A stretch of DNA of 64,000 nucleotides from Pseudomonas sp. UBA4617 (lineage in GTDB: Bacteria; Pseudomonadota; Gammaproteobacteria; Pseudomonadales; Pseudomonadaceae): contig NZ_DGIR01000027.1 in assembly GCF_002386445.1 (NCBI RefSeq), positions 209,883 to 273,882 of the forward strand, read 5' to 3'. Each line of letters begins with the position of its first letter. The first letter of the stretch is position 1. A program made the translations under genes and the position numbers. This document shows positions 45,464-53,949 of this stretch, one piece after another. The notes below the pieces were generated by a model. It did not search any database, was not told where the DNA came from, and worked only from the letters and a program-made list of their open reading frames with translations.

Positions 45464-46288
45464 CTATGCCGAACTCTGCTTCAGCCAGGCCATCGGACTG
45501 GCGCCAACCTTGCGCCGGAAAGTCCGAGCCAAGGCCGACGGGCTTTCGTAGCCCACCTCATCGGCGATCAGGGCGATCGGGCGCCCCTCGCGCAAGCGCT
45601 TCTGGGCCAGGCTTATGCGCCAGTTGGCCAGGTAGTCCGCCGGGGTCATGCCCACGGTGTGGCGAAAGTGCGCGGCAAAGCTGGCCCGCGACATGCCTGA
45701 ACGATCAGCCATTTGCGCCACCGACCAGTTGTGCTGTGGTTCGCTGTGGATGGCCACCAGTGCGCGCGAGAGCTGGGCGTCGGCCAGCCCGGCCATCATT
45801 CCCGAAGCAATGCTGCGGTTGGCGACGAGGTGGCGAAGCAGCTGGATCACCATCAGCTCGAACAGCCGATTGAGAATGACATCGCGGCCACAATCGTCGC
45901 CGAAGGCCTCGGTAAACAGCCAGTCGAGGGTACCCGTCAACCCAGGCAATTCGCTTAGCGGCTTGATGATGAAATCCGGCAAGGCCAAGGTCAGCGGGTT
46001 GTTGGCACCACCCTCGAACTGCAAGGTGGCACAAACCAGCTCCGCCTCATCGGCTTCGGTCGCCACCAACCGGTGTGCCTGCGGGCGCACCGCCAGGATC
46101 AGGCTCGGTTCGTTCAGTTCTAAGACCTGCCCGCGCTTGTCCCTGAAGGCGAGGCGGCCGGAACGCAGCAGGTGGGCGTACCCCACCCTCTGTTGCCCAT
46201 CAAGGTCGGTGGTGCCACAGAACCCGCCCTGGTGAAACGTGGCGGCATGCAGGTTGAAATGTTTGAGTAAAGTCGACAATCGATCCAT
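45464..46288 (-). CDS. AraC-family regulator with cupin_6-type sensor domain
   Basis: This 274-aa protein has an N-terminal cupin-like domain (about 1-150; FHQGGFCGTTDLDGQQRVGY, HLLRSGRLAFRDKRG) and a C-terminal AraC DNA-binding domain (WSVAQMADRSGMSRASFAAH; IADEVGYESPSALARTFRRK). ATG 46288 starts MDRLSTLLKHFNLH as in this subfamily. It diverges from the AhpD-like gene at 46418, a very common pairing in Pseudomonas. Confidence 0.9.
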   Translation of the reverse strand: MDRLSTLLKHFNLHAATFHQGGFCGTTDLDGQQRVGYAHLLRSGRLAFRDKRGQVLELNEPSLILAVRPQAHRLVATEADEAELVCATLQFEGGANNPLTLALPDFIIKPLSELPGLTGTLDWLFTEAFGDDCGRDVILNRLFELMVIQLLRHLVANRSIASGMMAGLADAQLSRALVAIHSEPQHNWSVAQMADRSGMSRASFAAHFRHTVGMTPADYLANWRISLAQKRLREGRPIALIADEVGYESPSALARTFRRKVGASPMAWLKQSSA

Positions 46289-46417
46289 GGCGCGCTCGGG
46301 TTTAGACGATCTGTTGCATAATTTCGATGATCTGCAGCCGAAAGGAAAGCCTTGCTCCCTAACATTGACTCCAAGCTTGATCGACAAGCCCCGTAAATCA
46401 ACCTTTGGAGAATGACC

Positions 46418-46936
46418 ATGACTCGTATCGCTGCCCTCTCGCTGGACCAGGCACCTGCCGGCTCGCGCACCGCCCTGGAAGGTATTCAGAAAGGCCTCGG
46501 CTTCATCCCCAATGCCTTCAGGACCTTGGCCCACTCCCCTGCTGCATTGAACGGTTACCTGGGCCTTGCCCAAGCCCTGGGCAAAACCTCGCTGAGCGCC
46601 GCTGAACGCGAAGTGGTCGCCCTCGCCGCTTCGGACGTGAACGGTTGCGACTACTGCCTGGCCGCACACGCTTTCTTCGCAGGCAAAGCCGGCTTGAACG
46701 ATGACGCAATCAGCCAGGCCCGCAGCGGCACGCTCAGCGCCGTTGCCGCGCTGGCGCGCCAGGTCACCGAAAGCCGCGGTCAGCTGACCGACCAGCAGGT
46801 TGCAGCAGCCCGCGAATCTGGTATCGACGACGGCAAGATCGTCGAGGTAGTAGCGCAGGTGACGCTATTAACCCTGACCAACTACCTGAACAACATTGCC
46901 GTAACCGATATCGACTTTCCGCCGACGGCTAGCTAG
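46418..46936 (+). CDS. Carboxymuconolactone decarboxylase family / AhpD-like peroxidase-type protein
   Basis: This 172-aa protein has the AhpD-like redox motif CxxC followed by His: C77, C80 and H84 in GCDYCLAAH, with an acidic residue at E64 in the preceding helix. Such proteins act in peroxide or alkylhydroperoxide defence. ATG 46418 is chosen because GGAG lies 7 nt upstream; ATG 46412 would leave only 1 nt. The divergent AraC regulator is the presumptive controller. A hairpin follows. Confidence 0.88.
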   Translation: MTRIAALSLDQAPAGSRTALEGIQKGLGFIPNAFRTLAHSPAALNGYLGLAQALGKTSLSAAEREVVALAASDVNGCDYCLAAHAFFAGKAGLNDDAISQARSGTLSAVAALARQVTESRGQLTDQQVAAARESGIDDGKIVEVVAQVTLLTLTNYLNNIAVTDIDFPPTAS

Positions 46937-46945
46937 CCAAACCGC

Positions 46946-46976
46946 CCGGCCATCGCCACTCAGCGGCGATGGCCGG
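46946..46976 (+). terminator. Perfect 12-bp hairpin after AhpD-like gene
   Basis: CCGGCCATCGCC (46946-46957) pairs perfectly with GGCGATGGCCGG (46965-46976) around a 7-nt loop, 10 nt after the stop. The T-run is absent, so termination may be inefficient. Confidence 0.5.
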
Positions 46977-47104
46977 GGCTGATGCAGCAATTCAATCAGC
47001 ACCATTACGGAAATATATTTTGCGCGCTAACTATTAACGCGCAATATAACACTCAACCAGCAAGCACATGCTGATTCCACTGTCCCAGCTAACGGAGCAT
47101 GACC

Positions 47105-47350
47105 ATGAACTTCAGCAAAGCAATCGCCATCGCCACCTTGACCTTCGGCGCCAGCTTCGGTGCCTTCGCCCAGGCTGCCACGCCGTACCAGTACGGCGAT
47201 CACCTGGACATCGCCCAGGTCATCGCCGTGGACGCCCCGGTCAACGCCAGCGGGCACGCCAGCACTGCCACCCTGACCTACCGCGACAGCGATGGCAAGG
47301 TGCAGAAGGTCAGCTACCTGCTGCCGACCACCTCCGCCAACCAGAACTGA
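47105..47350 (+). CDS. Small secreted DUF2790 protein
   Basis: This 81-aa protein has a Sec signal peptide (NFSKAIAIATLTFGASFGAF, cleavage after AQA) and a short mature domain (YQYGDHLDIAQVIAVDAP, YRDSDGKVQKVSYL) typical of DUF2790, a Pseudomonas family of periplasmic proteins. The function is unknown. ATG 47105 follows GGAG by 6 nt. It lies 32 nt before the esterase gene, so they are probably co-transcribed. Confidence 0.85.
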   Translation: MNFSKAIAIATLTFGASFGAFAQAATPYQYGDHLDIAQVIAVDAPVNASGHASTATLTYRDSDGKVQKVSYLLPTTSANQN

Positions 47351-47382
47351 TTGCCCCATTCAGTACCCCCAGGAGCTTGGCC

Positions 47383-48399
47383 ATGAAACTCTCCCGCCCC
47401 CTCGCCGCCGGCCTGCTTGCGCTCGCCGTCAACAGTGCCTTCGCCGCCGGTAGCCCCGGTGTGGAAACCACCACCCAGGCCTTCCTCCAAGCCCTTGAAG
47501 CCGGTGGCGGCAAACCGCTGGAAACCCTGGCGCCGAAAGACGCACGTGCCGTGCTCAGCGGCGCCCAGGCCAGCGTGAAGGTGGACGTTTCCGGCATCCA
47601 GGTCGAGCGCCGCAGTATTTCGGTCGACGGCCAGGCCCTGGAGATCCGCGTGGTACGGCCACAGGGGGCGAAAGGCGAGCTGCCGGTGTTCATGTTCTTC
47701 CATGGCGGTGGCTGGGTGCTGGGTGACTACCCCACCCATGAACGCCTGATCCACGACCTGGTGCTCGGCTCCGGTGCAGCGGCGGTCTACGTCGACTACA
47801 CGCCATCGCCGGAAGCGAAGTTCCCCACCGCCATCAACCAGGCCTACGCCGCCACCCGCTGGGTTGCCGAAAACGGCAAACAGATTGGCGTCGATGGCAG
47901 CCGTCTGGCGGTGGCAGGCAACAGCGTCGGTGGCAACATGGCGGCGGTGGTCGCGCTCAAGGCCAAGGAGGCCGGCACGCCTAAGCTGCGCTTCCAGGCC
48001 TTGCTGTGGCCGGTGACCGACGCCAACTTCAACAACGGCTCGTACAACCAGTTCGCCGAGGGCCATTTCCTGACCCGCAACATGATGCAGTGGTTCTGGG
48101 ACAGCTATACCACCGACCCCAGGCAGCGTGACGACATCCATGCCTCGCCGCTGCGCGCCAGCCTGGAGCAGTTGAAAGGCCTGCCACCCGCGCTGGTACA
48201 GACCGCCGAGATGGACGTGCTGCGCGACGAAGGCGAAGCCTACGCGCGCAAGCTGGGCGCTGCCGGTGTACCAGTGACCGCCGTGCGCTACAACGGCATG
48301 ATCCACGACTTCGGCCTGCTCAACGTGCTCGGCCAGGTACCCGCTACCCGCAGTGCGATGGACCAGGCTGCCCAGGCGATCAGACTGCACCTGCAGTGA
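47383..48399 (+). CDS. Exported alpha/beta hydrolase, HSL-type esterase
   Basis: This 338-aa protein has a signal peptide (about residues 1-22, AVNSAFAA) and the hormone-sensitive-lipase family signature. The oxyanion motif is HGGG at 107-110, the nucleophile S181 lies in GNSVGG, and D278 and H308 complete the triad. It is probably a periplasmic esterase acting on short acyl or arylesters. ATG 47383 has AGGAG 8 nt upstream. It is downstream of the DUF2790 gene in the same transcription unit. Confidence 0.9.
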   Translation: MKLSRPLAAGLLALAVNSAFAAGSPGVETTTQAFLQALEAGGGKPLETLAPKDARAVLSGAQASVKVDVSGIQVERRSISVDGQALEIRVVRPQGAKGELPVFMFFHGGGWVLGDYPTHERLIHDLVLGSGAAAVYVDYTPSPEAKFPTAINQAYAATRWVAENGKQIGVDGSRLAVAGNSVGGNMAAVVALKAKEAGTPKLRFQALLWPVTDANFNNGSYNQFAEGHFLTRNMMQWFWDSYTTDPRQRDDIHASPLRASLEQLKGLPPALVQTAEMDVLRDEGEAYARKLGAAGVPVTAVRYNGMIHDFGLLNVLGQVPATRSAMDQAAQAIRLHLQ

Positions 48400-48483
48400 T
48401 CGTGGTTGCAGCTTACTGGTATCTTCCCGGGCCAATAGCGCGGCTGCCACAAGTACAACCCAGGTCTGCAGGCGGGTGGTATT

Positions 48484-48640
48484 CATGTGGGAGCCGCGCT
48501 TGGCGGCGATGGGCTGCGAAGCTGCGCTGGTTTGAAAGTGTCTGCCAGGGGTGGAAAGCGGTCATCCAAGAGCGGCAGCTATCGACCCAAAGCGGACCTT
48601 CGCGAATGGCTACATACGGCCAGAAGCGGCCCTTCGAGGA
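48484..48640. repeat. REP-like sequence plus a copy of a dispersed intergenic element
   Basis: The 250-nt gap after the esterase holds TGTGGGAGCCGCGCTTGGCG (REP-like, 48486 on). It also holds a stretch containing CTATCGACCCAAAGCGG at 48579-48595. The same 17 bases occur in reverse at 51608-51624. No gene is seen here. Confidence 0.5.
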
Positions 48641-48649
48641 GCACTTTAA

Positions 48650-49381
48650 CTAGAACGCGCTCCTACCGATTGATGCACCGCCATCAACGTAGAGTGTCTG
48701 CCCAGTGATGAATGAACTCTGCTCACTAAGCAGGAATGTTGCTGCGGCAGCTACTTCATGAGGCTGCCCTAATCTCCCCATAGGTACTGCTGCAATGTAA
48801 GCGGCCTCGCCGGAGCTTCCTTCAGGATTTCCACCTCGGAACAGATCTGTCTCGATAGGGCCGGGGGCGATCGCATTGACTGTGGTCCCGGTTTGCGCCA
48901 GCTCCAGCGCCCAGCCTCGCGTGAAGCTAATCAAGGCGGCTTTTGCGGCGGCGTAGGATGTGCGTTGCCGGATTCCTAGAACCGTCAGGCTGGAGATATT
49001 CACTATTCTGCCCCAGCCCCTTTCGGACATACCCGGCAGAAGAGCCTGGGCTGCCAACAGTGCAGGATGCAAATTGACCTTCATGACCTCGTCGAAGCTC
49101 GTTAGGTCGACGTCAAGGACGCCTTGAGGCTTCACCAGCCCTACGTTGTTAACGAGCCCGTCGAAGGTATAGCGAGCCTTAAGTCCTTCAAGCGCCTGGA
49201 TGGTGCTATCTGTATCGCTCAGGTCGGCAGCAATCAATTCTCCTGGGAAATGACTGTCTTCCACCCGTCGAGCGATGCCAACAACTCGGTGCCCACTGGC
49301 CGCAAGCTGCTCGGCGATAGCCCGACCGATGCCCTTACTGGCGCCCGTTATTAGGAAAGTACGTTCCAGCATGCCGCTCAT
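48650..49381 (-). CDS. SDR-family oxidoreductase (FabG-like)
   Basis: This 243-aa NAD(P)-dependent reductase has TGASKGIGRAIAEQL at the cofactor site, the NNVG structural motif, catalytic Ser in VNISSLTVLG and YxxxK in TSYAAAKAAL. GPIETDLFRGG and FITGQTLYVDGGAS are classic FabG-type ends. ATG 49381 has AAGGAG 6 nt upstream. Base composition and codon use look less GC-rich than the genes to the left, suggesting acquisition. The substrate is unknown. Confidence 0.9.
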   Translation of the reverse strand: MSGMLERTFLITGASKGIGRAIAEQLAASGHRVVGIARRVEDSHFPGELIAADLSDTDSTIQALEGLKARYTFDGLVNNVGLVKPQGVLDVDLTSFDEVMKVNLHPALLAAQALLPGMSERGWGRIVNISSLTVLGIRQRTSYAAAKAALISFTRGWALELAQTGTTVNAIAPGPIETDLFRGGNPEGSSGEAAYIAAVPMGRLGQPHEVAAAATFLLSEQSSFITGQTLYVDGGASIGRSAF

Positions 49382-49511
49382 ACCGCTCTCCTTTCACCTA
49401 GGTGCTTCTACGCCGCTATGCCCTACGTCGGGCATAGCGTTCGAGCCCGCCAGCAAGAAGGTCATTTATTCCTTCGTTTGCGGGCAGACTTTTTTTCATC
49501 ACGCAATGGAT

Positions 49512-50300
49512 TTAGACGATGGTCTGCACAGTGCCGCCTTCTGCACGAATTGCCGCACCATTGATCACCGCAGCACGTTCACTGGACAGGAACGCCACTA
49601 CGTTTGCGACTTCGGCTGGTTTGGCCAGACGGTAGATCAGCGAAGAGGGGCGATTCTCTGCCATGAATTTCTTCTCGGCCTCGGCATAAGGCAGTCCCGG
49701 ATTCACAGACTCGATGAAACCCTTGAGGCTTTCTGTCTCGGTAGGTCCTGGCAGCACGGCGTTGACGGTCACGGAGGTGCCCTTGGTCAGCTCGGCAAGG
49801 CTGCGGGAGATGGACAGTTGCGTAGCCTTACTCGCGCTGTAATGGGCCATCGCGGCCATCGGAGTCAGTGCAACTTCGCTTGAGATGAAAATCACCCGGC
49901 CATGGCCGCGCTCCAGCATGCCCTTCATGTAGGTACGGGCCAACCGCACTCCACTCCAGACGTTGGTCTCAAACATGCGCTGCCAGTCTTCATCAGTGGT
50001 GCTGAAGAAGTCGCTCAGCTCATAGGTGCCCATGTTGTTGATCAGGATGTCGATCTGCGGATATGCGGCGGCTGCGACCGCCTCGCCACCAGCCAGACTG
50101 ACATCTGCAACTAGCGGCAGAGCACGCCCTTCGCCAAAACGCTTGTTTAGCTCGTTGACGCGCTGCGCCACGCCGCCTTCACTACGCCCGTTGATGATGA
50201 CGCGAGCACCATCTTCTAGGAGTTGAGTGGCAATCGCCAAGCCGATGCCTGCAGTGGAGGCGCTTACCAATGCAGTTTTGCCTTCTAAACCAAGATTCAT
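49512..50300 (-). CDS. SDR-family oxidoreductase
   Basis: This 262-aa protein has the cofactor motif SASTAGIGLAIATQL, NNMG, catalytic Ser in FISSEVALTP and YxxxK in AHYSASKATQ. The first Gly of the usual TGxxxGxG is replaced (VSASTAGIG), as in several uncharacterised SDRs. ATG 50300 follows GGAGAATGGT. It is divergent from a LysR gene at 50431 and upstream of a second SDR on the same strand, so the two SDRs may be co-regulated. Confidence 0.9.
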   Translation of the reverse strand: MNLGLEGKTALVSASTAGIGLAIATQLLEDGARVIINGRSEGGVAQRVNELNKRFGEGRALPLVADVSLAGGEAVAAAAYPQIDILINNMGTYELSDFFSTTDEDWQRMFETNVWSGVRLARTYMKGMLERGHGRVIFISSEVALTPMAAMAHYSASKATQLSISRSLAELTKGTSVTVNAVLPGPTETESLKGFIESVNPGLPYAEAEKKFMAENRPSSLIYRLAKPAEVANVVAFLSSERAAVINGAAIRAEGGTVQTIV

Positions 50301-50430
50301 ACCATTCTCCAACGTTGAATTGAGGGGCGGATCAGTCCGCTGGGGAGAAGTATGGAGGTGTCCGAATGCGTTGATTAGCGCATGCAATGGAATATGATTG
50401 CAGAAGAAAATTCACATATAGGATGAGTTC

Positions 50431-51339
50431 ATGGACAGCCGTAGCGGAGAGATGCTGGTTTTCAGCAAGGTCGTCGAAACCGGCAGTTTTTCTGCGGCAG
50501 GAAAGCTACTGAACCTGACGCCTTCAGCGGTAAGCAAGCTCATCTCCCGGCTGGAAGAGCGATTAGGTGTGCTCCTTTTTGAACGCTCTACACGTCAGCT
50601 GGCAATCACCGGTGAAGGTGCTCGTTTCTACGATAGTTGTGTCCGGATACTTAACGACATCGAGGAGGCGGAGCACGACGCCTTCGGCTCGTCTGCGGCC
50701 CCGAGCGGCCTCCTGCGAATCAATACGTCGGTGCCTTTTGGGACGCACCAGCTACTTCCGATTATCAGTAACTTTAACCTTAGGTATCCCGACATCACCC
50801 TCGACCTATCGCTTACAGACGCCTTGGTTGATTTGAAGCGCGAACGCATTGATGTAGCGATACGCATGGGTCCGCTGGACGACGCCAGCTTTCGTGCACG
50901 CATGTTGGGTACCAGCCGCCGCGCGGTCGTGGCTTCACCGGGCTATTTGGCTCGTCATGGTGTACCGAGAACACCGGATGAGCTGGAGAATCATCGTTGT
51001 TTCAATTTCAACTTCCGCCGATCCCGTGACGAGTGGCCGTTCAAGCTGAACCAGCAAACCCAGTACCTGGCGGTGCGCGGCGATATGCTGACCAACAATG
51101 GCGAAACCATGCGCCAAATGACAATCAATGGGCTGGGGATTAGTCGGCTAGGAATGTTCCATGTCGCAGAGGATCTGAAAGCGGGTCGGCTCGTCGAGCT
51201 GCTCGCTGATTTCAATCCAGGGGACACCGAGGAGATCCATGCGATCTTCAATAACCAACGCTACATGCCGCAACGGGTAAGGGTTTTCATCGACTTTCTG
51301 GTTGAGAGAGTCGGACCGTTGCTGAGGTCGCTTGGCTAA
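50431..51339 (+). CDS. LysR-family regulator divergent from SDR gene pair
   Basis: This 302-aa protein has an HTH (MLVFSKVVETGSFSAAGKLL, TPSAVSKLISRLEERLGVLL) and a CrgA/DmlR-type effector domain (CFNFNFRRSRDEWPFKLN). It shares the 130-nt divergent promoter region with the SDR at 49512-50300 and is its likely regulator. Its base composition is lower in GC than most neighbours. A hairpin follows the stop. Confidence 0.9.
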   Translation: MDSRSGEMLVFSKVVETGSFSAAGKLLNLTPSAVSKLISRLEERLGVLLFERSTRQLAITGEGARFYDSCVRILNDIEEAEHDAFGSSAAPSGLLRINTSVPFGTHQLLPIISNFNLRYPDITLDLSLTDALVDLKRERIDVAIRMGPLDDASFRARMLGTSRRAVVASPGYLARHGVPRTPDELENHRCFNFNFRRSRDEWPFKLNQQTQYLAVRGDMLTNNGETMRQMTINGLGISRLGMFHVAEDLKAGRLVELLADFNPGDTEEIHAIFNNQRYMPQRVRVFIDFLVERVGPLLRSLG

Positions 51340-51346
51340 AAGAAAA

Positions 51347-51368
51347 GGCCGCAGTCTGGGCTGCGGCC
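51347..51368 (+). terminator. Hairpin after LysR gene
   Basis: GGCCGCAG and CTGCGGCC form a perfect 8-bp stem with a 6-nt loop, 7 nt after the stop, flanked by AAAAGAAAA on the left and AATATAT on the right. It is probably a terminator. Confidence 0.6.
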
Positions 51369-51821
51369 AATATATCCTGCTTGCGGTTTGAGCCTTGCCT
51401 CAGCCCGTCCGGCTTTACGAATTTGACTCAGGCCACCTGGTGCATTTCATCAAGCTCGAACTCACCTATGCAGTGTCCAGCCGTTTGGCGAAATGCGCGT
51501 ATAGCATCGCCCTGCATATGTGCTCTCCAAGCTTTTGCGCCGAGCTAGGCAGCCAGGTGGCAATTGAAATGACGGCATTTTGGGCGATTGCTGCCCTTTG
51601 CGGAAGGCCGCTTTGGGTCGATAGCGGTCAGTCGTGAACGGCTGCAATCGACCCATTGCGGCCGATCGGGACGTCCACGAAACCAGGGGCGATTCAGTTC
51701 GCCGTGCTGATTCACAGCATCGTTGTCGTCAATCTGAGCCCACTTTTCCTAGAGATGCGACTTTCAACAGGCAGCTTTTGAGGTTAACTTCCCCTCTGAA
51801 TCACGCCGAGGCCATCTCTCT
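51369..51821. other. 453-nt non-coding stretch carrying a dispersed palindromic element
   Basis: No open frame here looks like protein. The clear structure is an imperfect palindrome: bases 51608-51629 and the reverse complement of 51640-51661 agree at 17 of 22 positions. The core is GGGTCGATAGCGG mirrored by CTGCAATCGACCC. The left arm holds a 17-nt sequence that also occurs, inverted, at 48579-48595. This looks like a REP-like or small non-autonomous palindromic element family. Confidence 0.5.
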
Positions 51822-52454
51822 ATGTCGATTGCTGACAACCTTCTTGCGTTCACCTTCGCAGCAACACTGTTAACACTGACGCCCGGCCTCGACACTGCGT
51901 TGATATTGAGAACGGCCACCGTGGAAGGAAAGCAGCAGGCTTTTCGCGCCGCACTGGGCATCAACACAGGTTGCTTGCTGTGGGGCGCCGCTGTGGCATT
52001 TGGACTAGGCGCACTGATTGCCGTATCAACGTTGGCATTCAACGCCTTGAAATACTGCGGTGCCGCCTACCTAGCCTGGCTCGGGCTGAATATGCTCTTA
52101 CGTCCGCGTACATCATTGTCGCCTGTCCAAGCGACAGCAAAGCCAAGCCATGACTGGTTCCTGAAGGGAGTGATGGGAAATATCCTGAATCCCAAGATTG
52201 GTATTTTCTACGTCTCTTTCTTGCCCCAATTCATTCCCCAAGGCCAGCCATTGGTTGCCTGGACGTTCGGCTTGGTCAGCATTCACGTGGCAATCGGGTT
52301 GCTATGGTCGATTATTCTGATCGCCGCAACCCAACCGCTGGCCGGTATATTGCGGCAGGAGAAGGTAGTTGCCTGGATGGACCGTGCAACAGGAATGATC
52401 TTCGTTCTTTTTGCTGCTCGTCTCGCCTTCAGTAAACGTCAAGCCCTTCTGTAA
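51822..52454 (+). CDS. LysE/RhtB-family exporter
   Basis: This 210-aa membrane protein has about six transmembrane helices. The first segment LTLTPGLDTALILRTA and the mid-protein WFLKGVMGNILNPKIGIFYV are signatures of the LysE/RhtB amino-acid exporters. The substrate is unknown. It is preceded by GAGG about 12 nt upstream, a weak ribosome site. The base composition is lower in GC than typical for this window. Confidence 0.9.
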   Translation: MSIADNLLAFTFAATLLTLTPGLDTALILRTATVEGKQQAFRAALGINTGCLLWGAAVAFGLGALIAVSTLAFNALKYCGAAYLAWLGLNMLLRPRTSLSPVQATAKPSHDWFLKGVMGNILNPKIGIFYVSFLPQFIPQGQPLVAWTFGLVSIHVAIGLLWSIILIAATQPLAGILRQEKVVAWMDRATGMIFVLFAARLAFSKRQALL

Positions 52455-52487
52455 GGCGCCGGTGTATTGCTCGGAGACGCCGCCCGA

Positions 52488-52886
52488 ATGGAGATGGTGA
52501 ACAACCCACCCCATGAGCCAAGACAAATGGAAGAAATGGAATCGATCGTCGCCCCAGGCGGCAGGTTCTCGGTCAGGGTCGCCGCCTGGGAAGCGCGCAA
52601 CAGCCAGTGGGTGTATGTGCCCTCGCTCCTTGATACGCACACCCAAGCGGTCATTTTTGCATTTGCCAGCCCGCATTGGTCCATGGATCAGGCCACCTGG
52701 CGCAGTGATGCGACGGTTCATTTCGTGCTCCGAAAATTTCCGGGCGATCACCACCCGGCGACACTGGAGCTCTTGGTGAATTGCGCCAATAAGACTGCGG
52801 CCGTGGGGGCAGGCACCGAATTCAGGCTTGCCGAGATCGAGCAGGCACTGGAGGCCGCATTCGAGAAGAAACCCAGTGTGTCCTGA
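52488..52886 (+). CDS. Hypothetical soluble protein
   Basis: This 132-aa protein is not recognised. It has no signal peptide or membrane segment. A predicted alpha/beta body contains WEARNSQWVYVPSLLDTHTQ, FASPHWSMDQATWRSDATVH and LRKFPGDHHPATLELLVNCA, and an acidic helix ends it. The start is uncertain among several ATGs (52467, 52488, 52494); 52488 is used because CGGAG lies about 12 nt upstream. It follows the LysE-type gene by 33 nt and may be co-transcribed. Confidence 0.65.
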   Translation: MEMVNNPPHEPRQMEEMESIVAPGGRFSVRVAAWEARNSQWVYVPSLLDTHTQAVIFAFASPHWSMDQATWRSDATVHFVLRKFPGDHHPATLELLVNCANKTAAVGAGTEFRLAEIEQALEAAFEKKPSVS

Positions 52887-53020
52887 CGATCGATCGGTCA
52901 ATCCACAAGTAAGGCTCCCGCCCCAGCCTGGACAGGCGATGGTCTTCACTGGCTGCGAAACCAGGCGTGTGGCCTTCAAGTGACGTCCAATGCACGATCA
53001 GGGGAACACGCGGCCCTTGC

Positions 53021-53875
53021 CTATAACCGAAACGATTGCCGCATCGCCCGCGCCAGCAAAGTCACGGCGGCGTCCCCGCCCGATGCCGGGCTGCGCACGA
53101 ACAGGATGTCGTGGTCGGGAATGGCCGGCAGGCCCTCTAGGATCTGCATGCGCTCGGTAACCTTGGCCCGGTCGATCACACTGATGGCCAAACCGGCCTC
53201 CACGCAGGCTTTGACAGCCTGGTTGGAATGGCTTTCGAGGATGATCCGCGAGCGGCGTCCCGAAGCCTTGAGTGATTCGACCATGGCCTCACGATAGGGG
53301 CATTGCAAGGCATGGGCAGCCAACGGCAACGGGTCGTCAAGTACCGCTGTTGCGTTGATTGGCCCGACCCAGACCGGCGTGGTCGATAGCAGTCGCTCGG
53401 CATCAGGCCCGAGCATGCCTTCGACCTGGGCAATGACCGCTGCCTGCAATTTGCCGCGCCGGACCAACGCCCTCAGGGCATGGCTCGGCCCGGTCCTGAG
53501 TTCGAGCACCACATTCGGCCAGGCAGCGCTGAACATCGGCAAGATGTCGCGGATCACATGGGACGCGTATTCATCAGGGACACCGAGCGTGATACGCCCG
53601 GCCAGATCCGGCCCGTGCAGCTCTGCCAGCACCTGATCGTGGGTGCGTAACAGTTCGGCGGTCGAGTTCAACAGCCGCCTGCCCAGGGCCGTCAACGATA
53701 TGGACTGGTTGTCGCGATTGAGCAACCTGCCACCGGCGACGGCCTCCAGTCGTTGAATATGAACGCTGACCGCCGCCGGGCTCTTATGCAACTGCTCGGC
53801 CGCAGCGCTGAATTTGCCGATGCGCACCACGGCGTGAAAGGTACGCAGAAGGTCGATATCGAGCGTGGTAGCCAT
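53021..53875 (-). CDS. LysR-family regulator divergent from EamA transporter
   Basis: This 284-aa protein has an HTH (LLRTFHAVVRIGKFSAAAEQ, SPAAVSVHIQRLEAVAGGRL) and an effector domain (GRITLGVPDEYASHVIRDIL). ATG 53875 begins MATTLDIDLLRTFH, usual for the ArgP/NhaR-like class of LysR proteins. It shares a 74-nt divergent gap with the EamA gene at 53950 and probably regulates it. Confidence 0.9.
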   Translation of the reverse strand: MATTLDIDLLRTFHAVVRIGKFSAAAEQLHKSPAAVSVHIQRLEAVAGGRLLNRDNQSISLTALGRRLLNSTAELLRTHDQVLAELHGPDLAGRITLGVPDEYASHVIRDILPMFSAAWPNVVLELRTGPSHALRALVRRGKLQAAVIAQVEGMLGPDAERLLSTTPVWVGPINATAVLDDPLPLAAHALQCPYREAMVESLKASGRRSRIILESHSNQAVKACVEAGLAISVIDRAKVTERMQILEGLPAIPDHDILFVRSPASGGDAAVTLLARAMRQSFRL

Positions 53876-53949
53876 GATTCAATATCCGTAAAGAACTGCT
53901 GCAGCTATTTTTGATTTATCAGATTACGCCAATTTCGTAGTGTCGGGGT

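Noticed and set aside
51395..51637. Possible 80-residue protein in the gap after the LysR gene
   Set aside because: No ribosome site, no conserved-looking segment, and it runs through the palindromic repeat.
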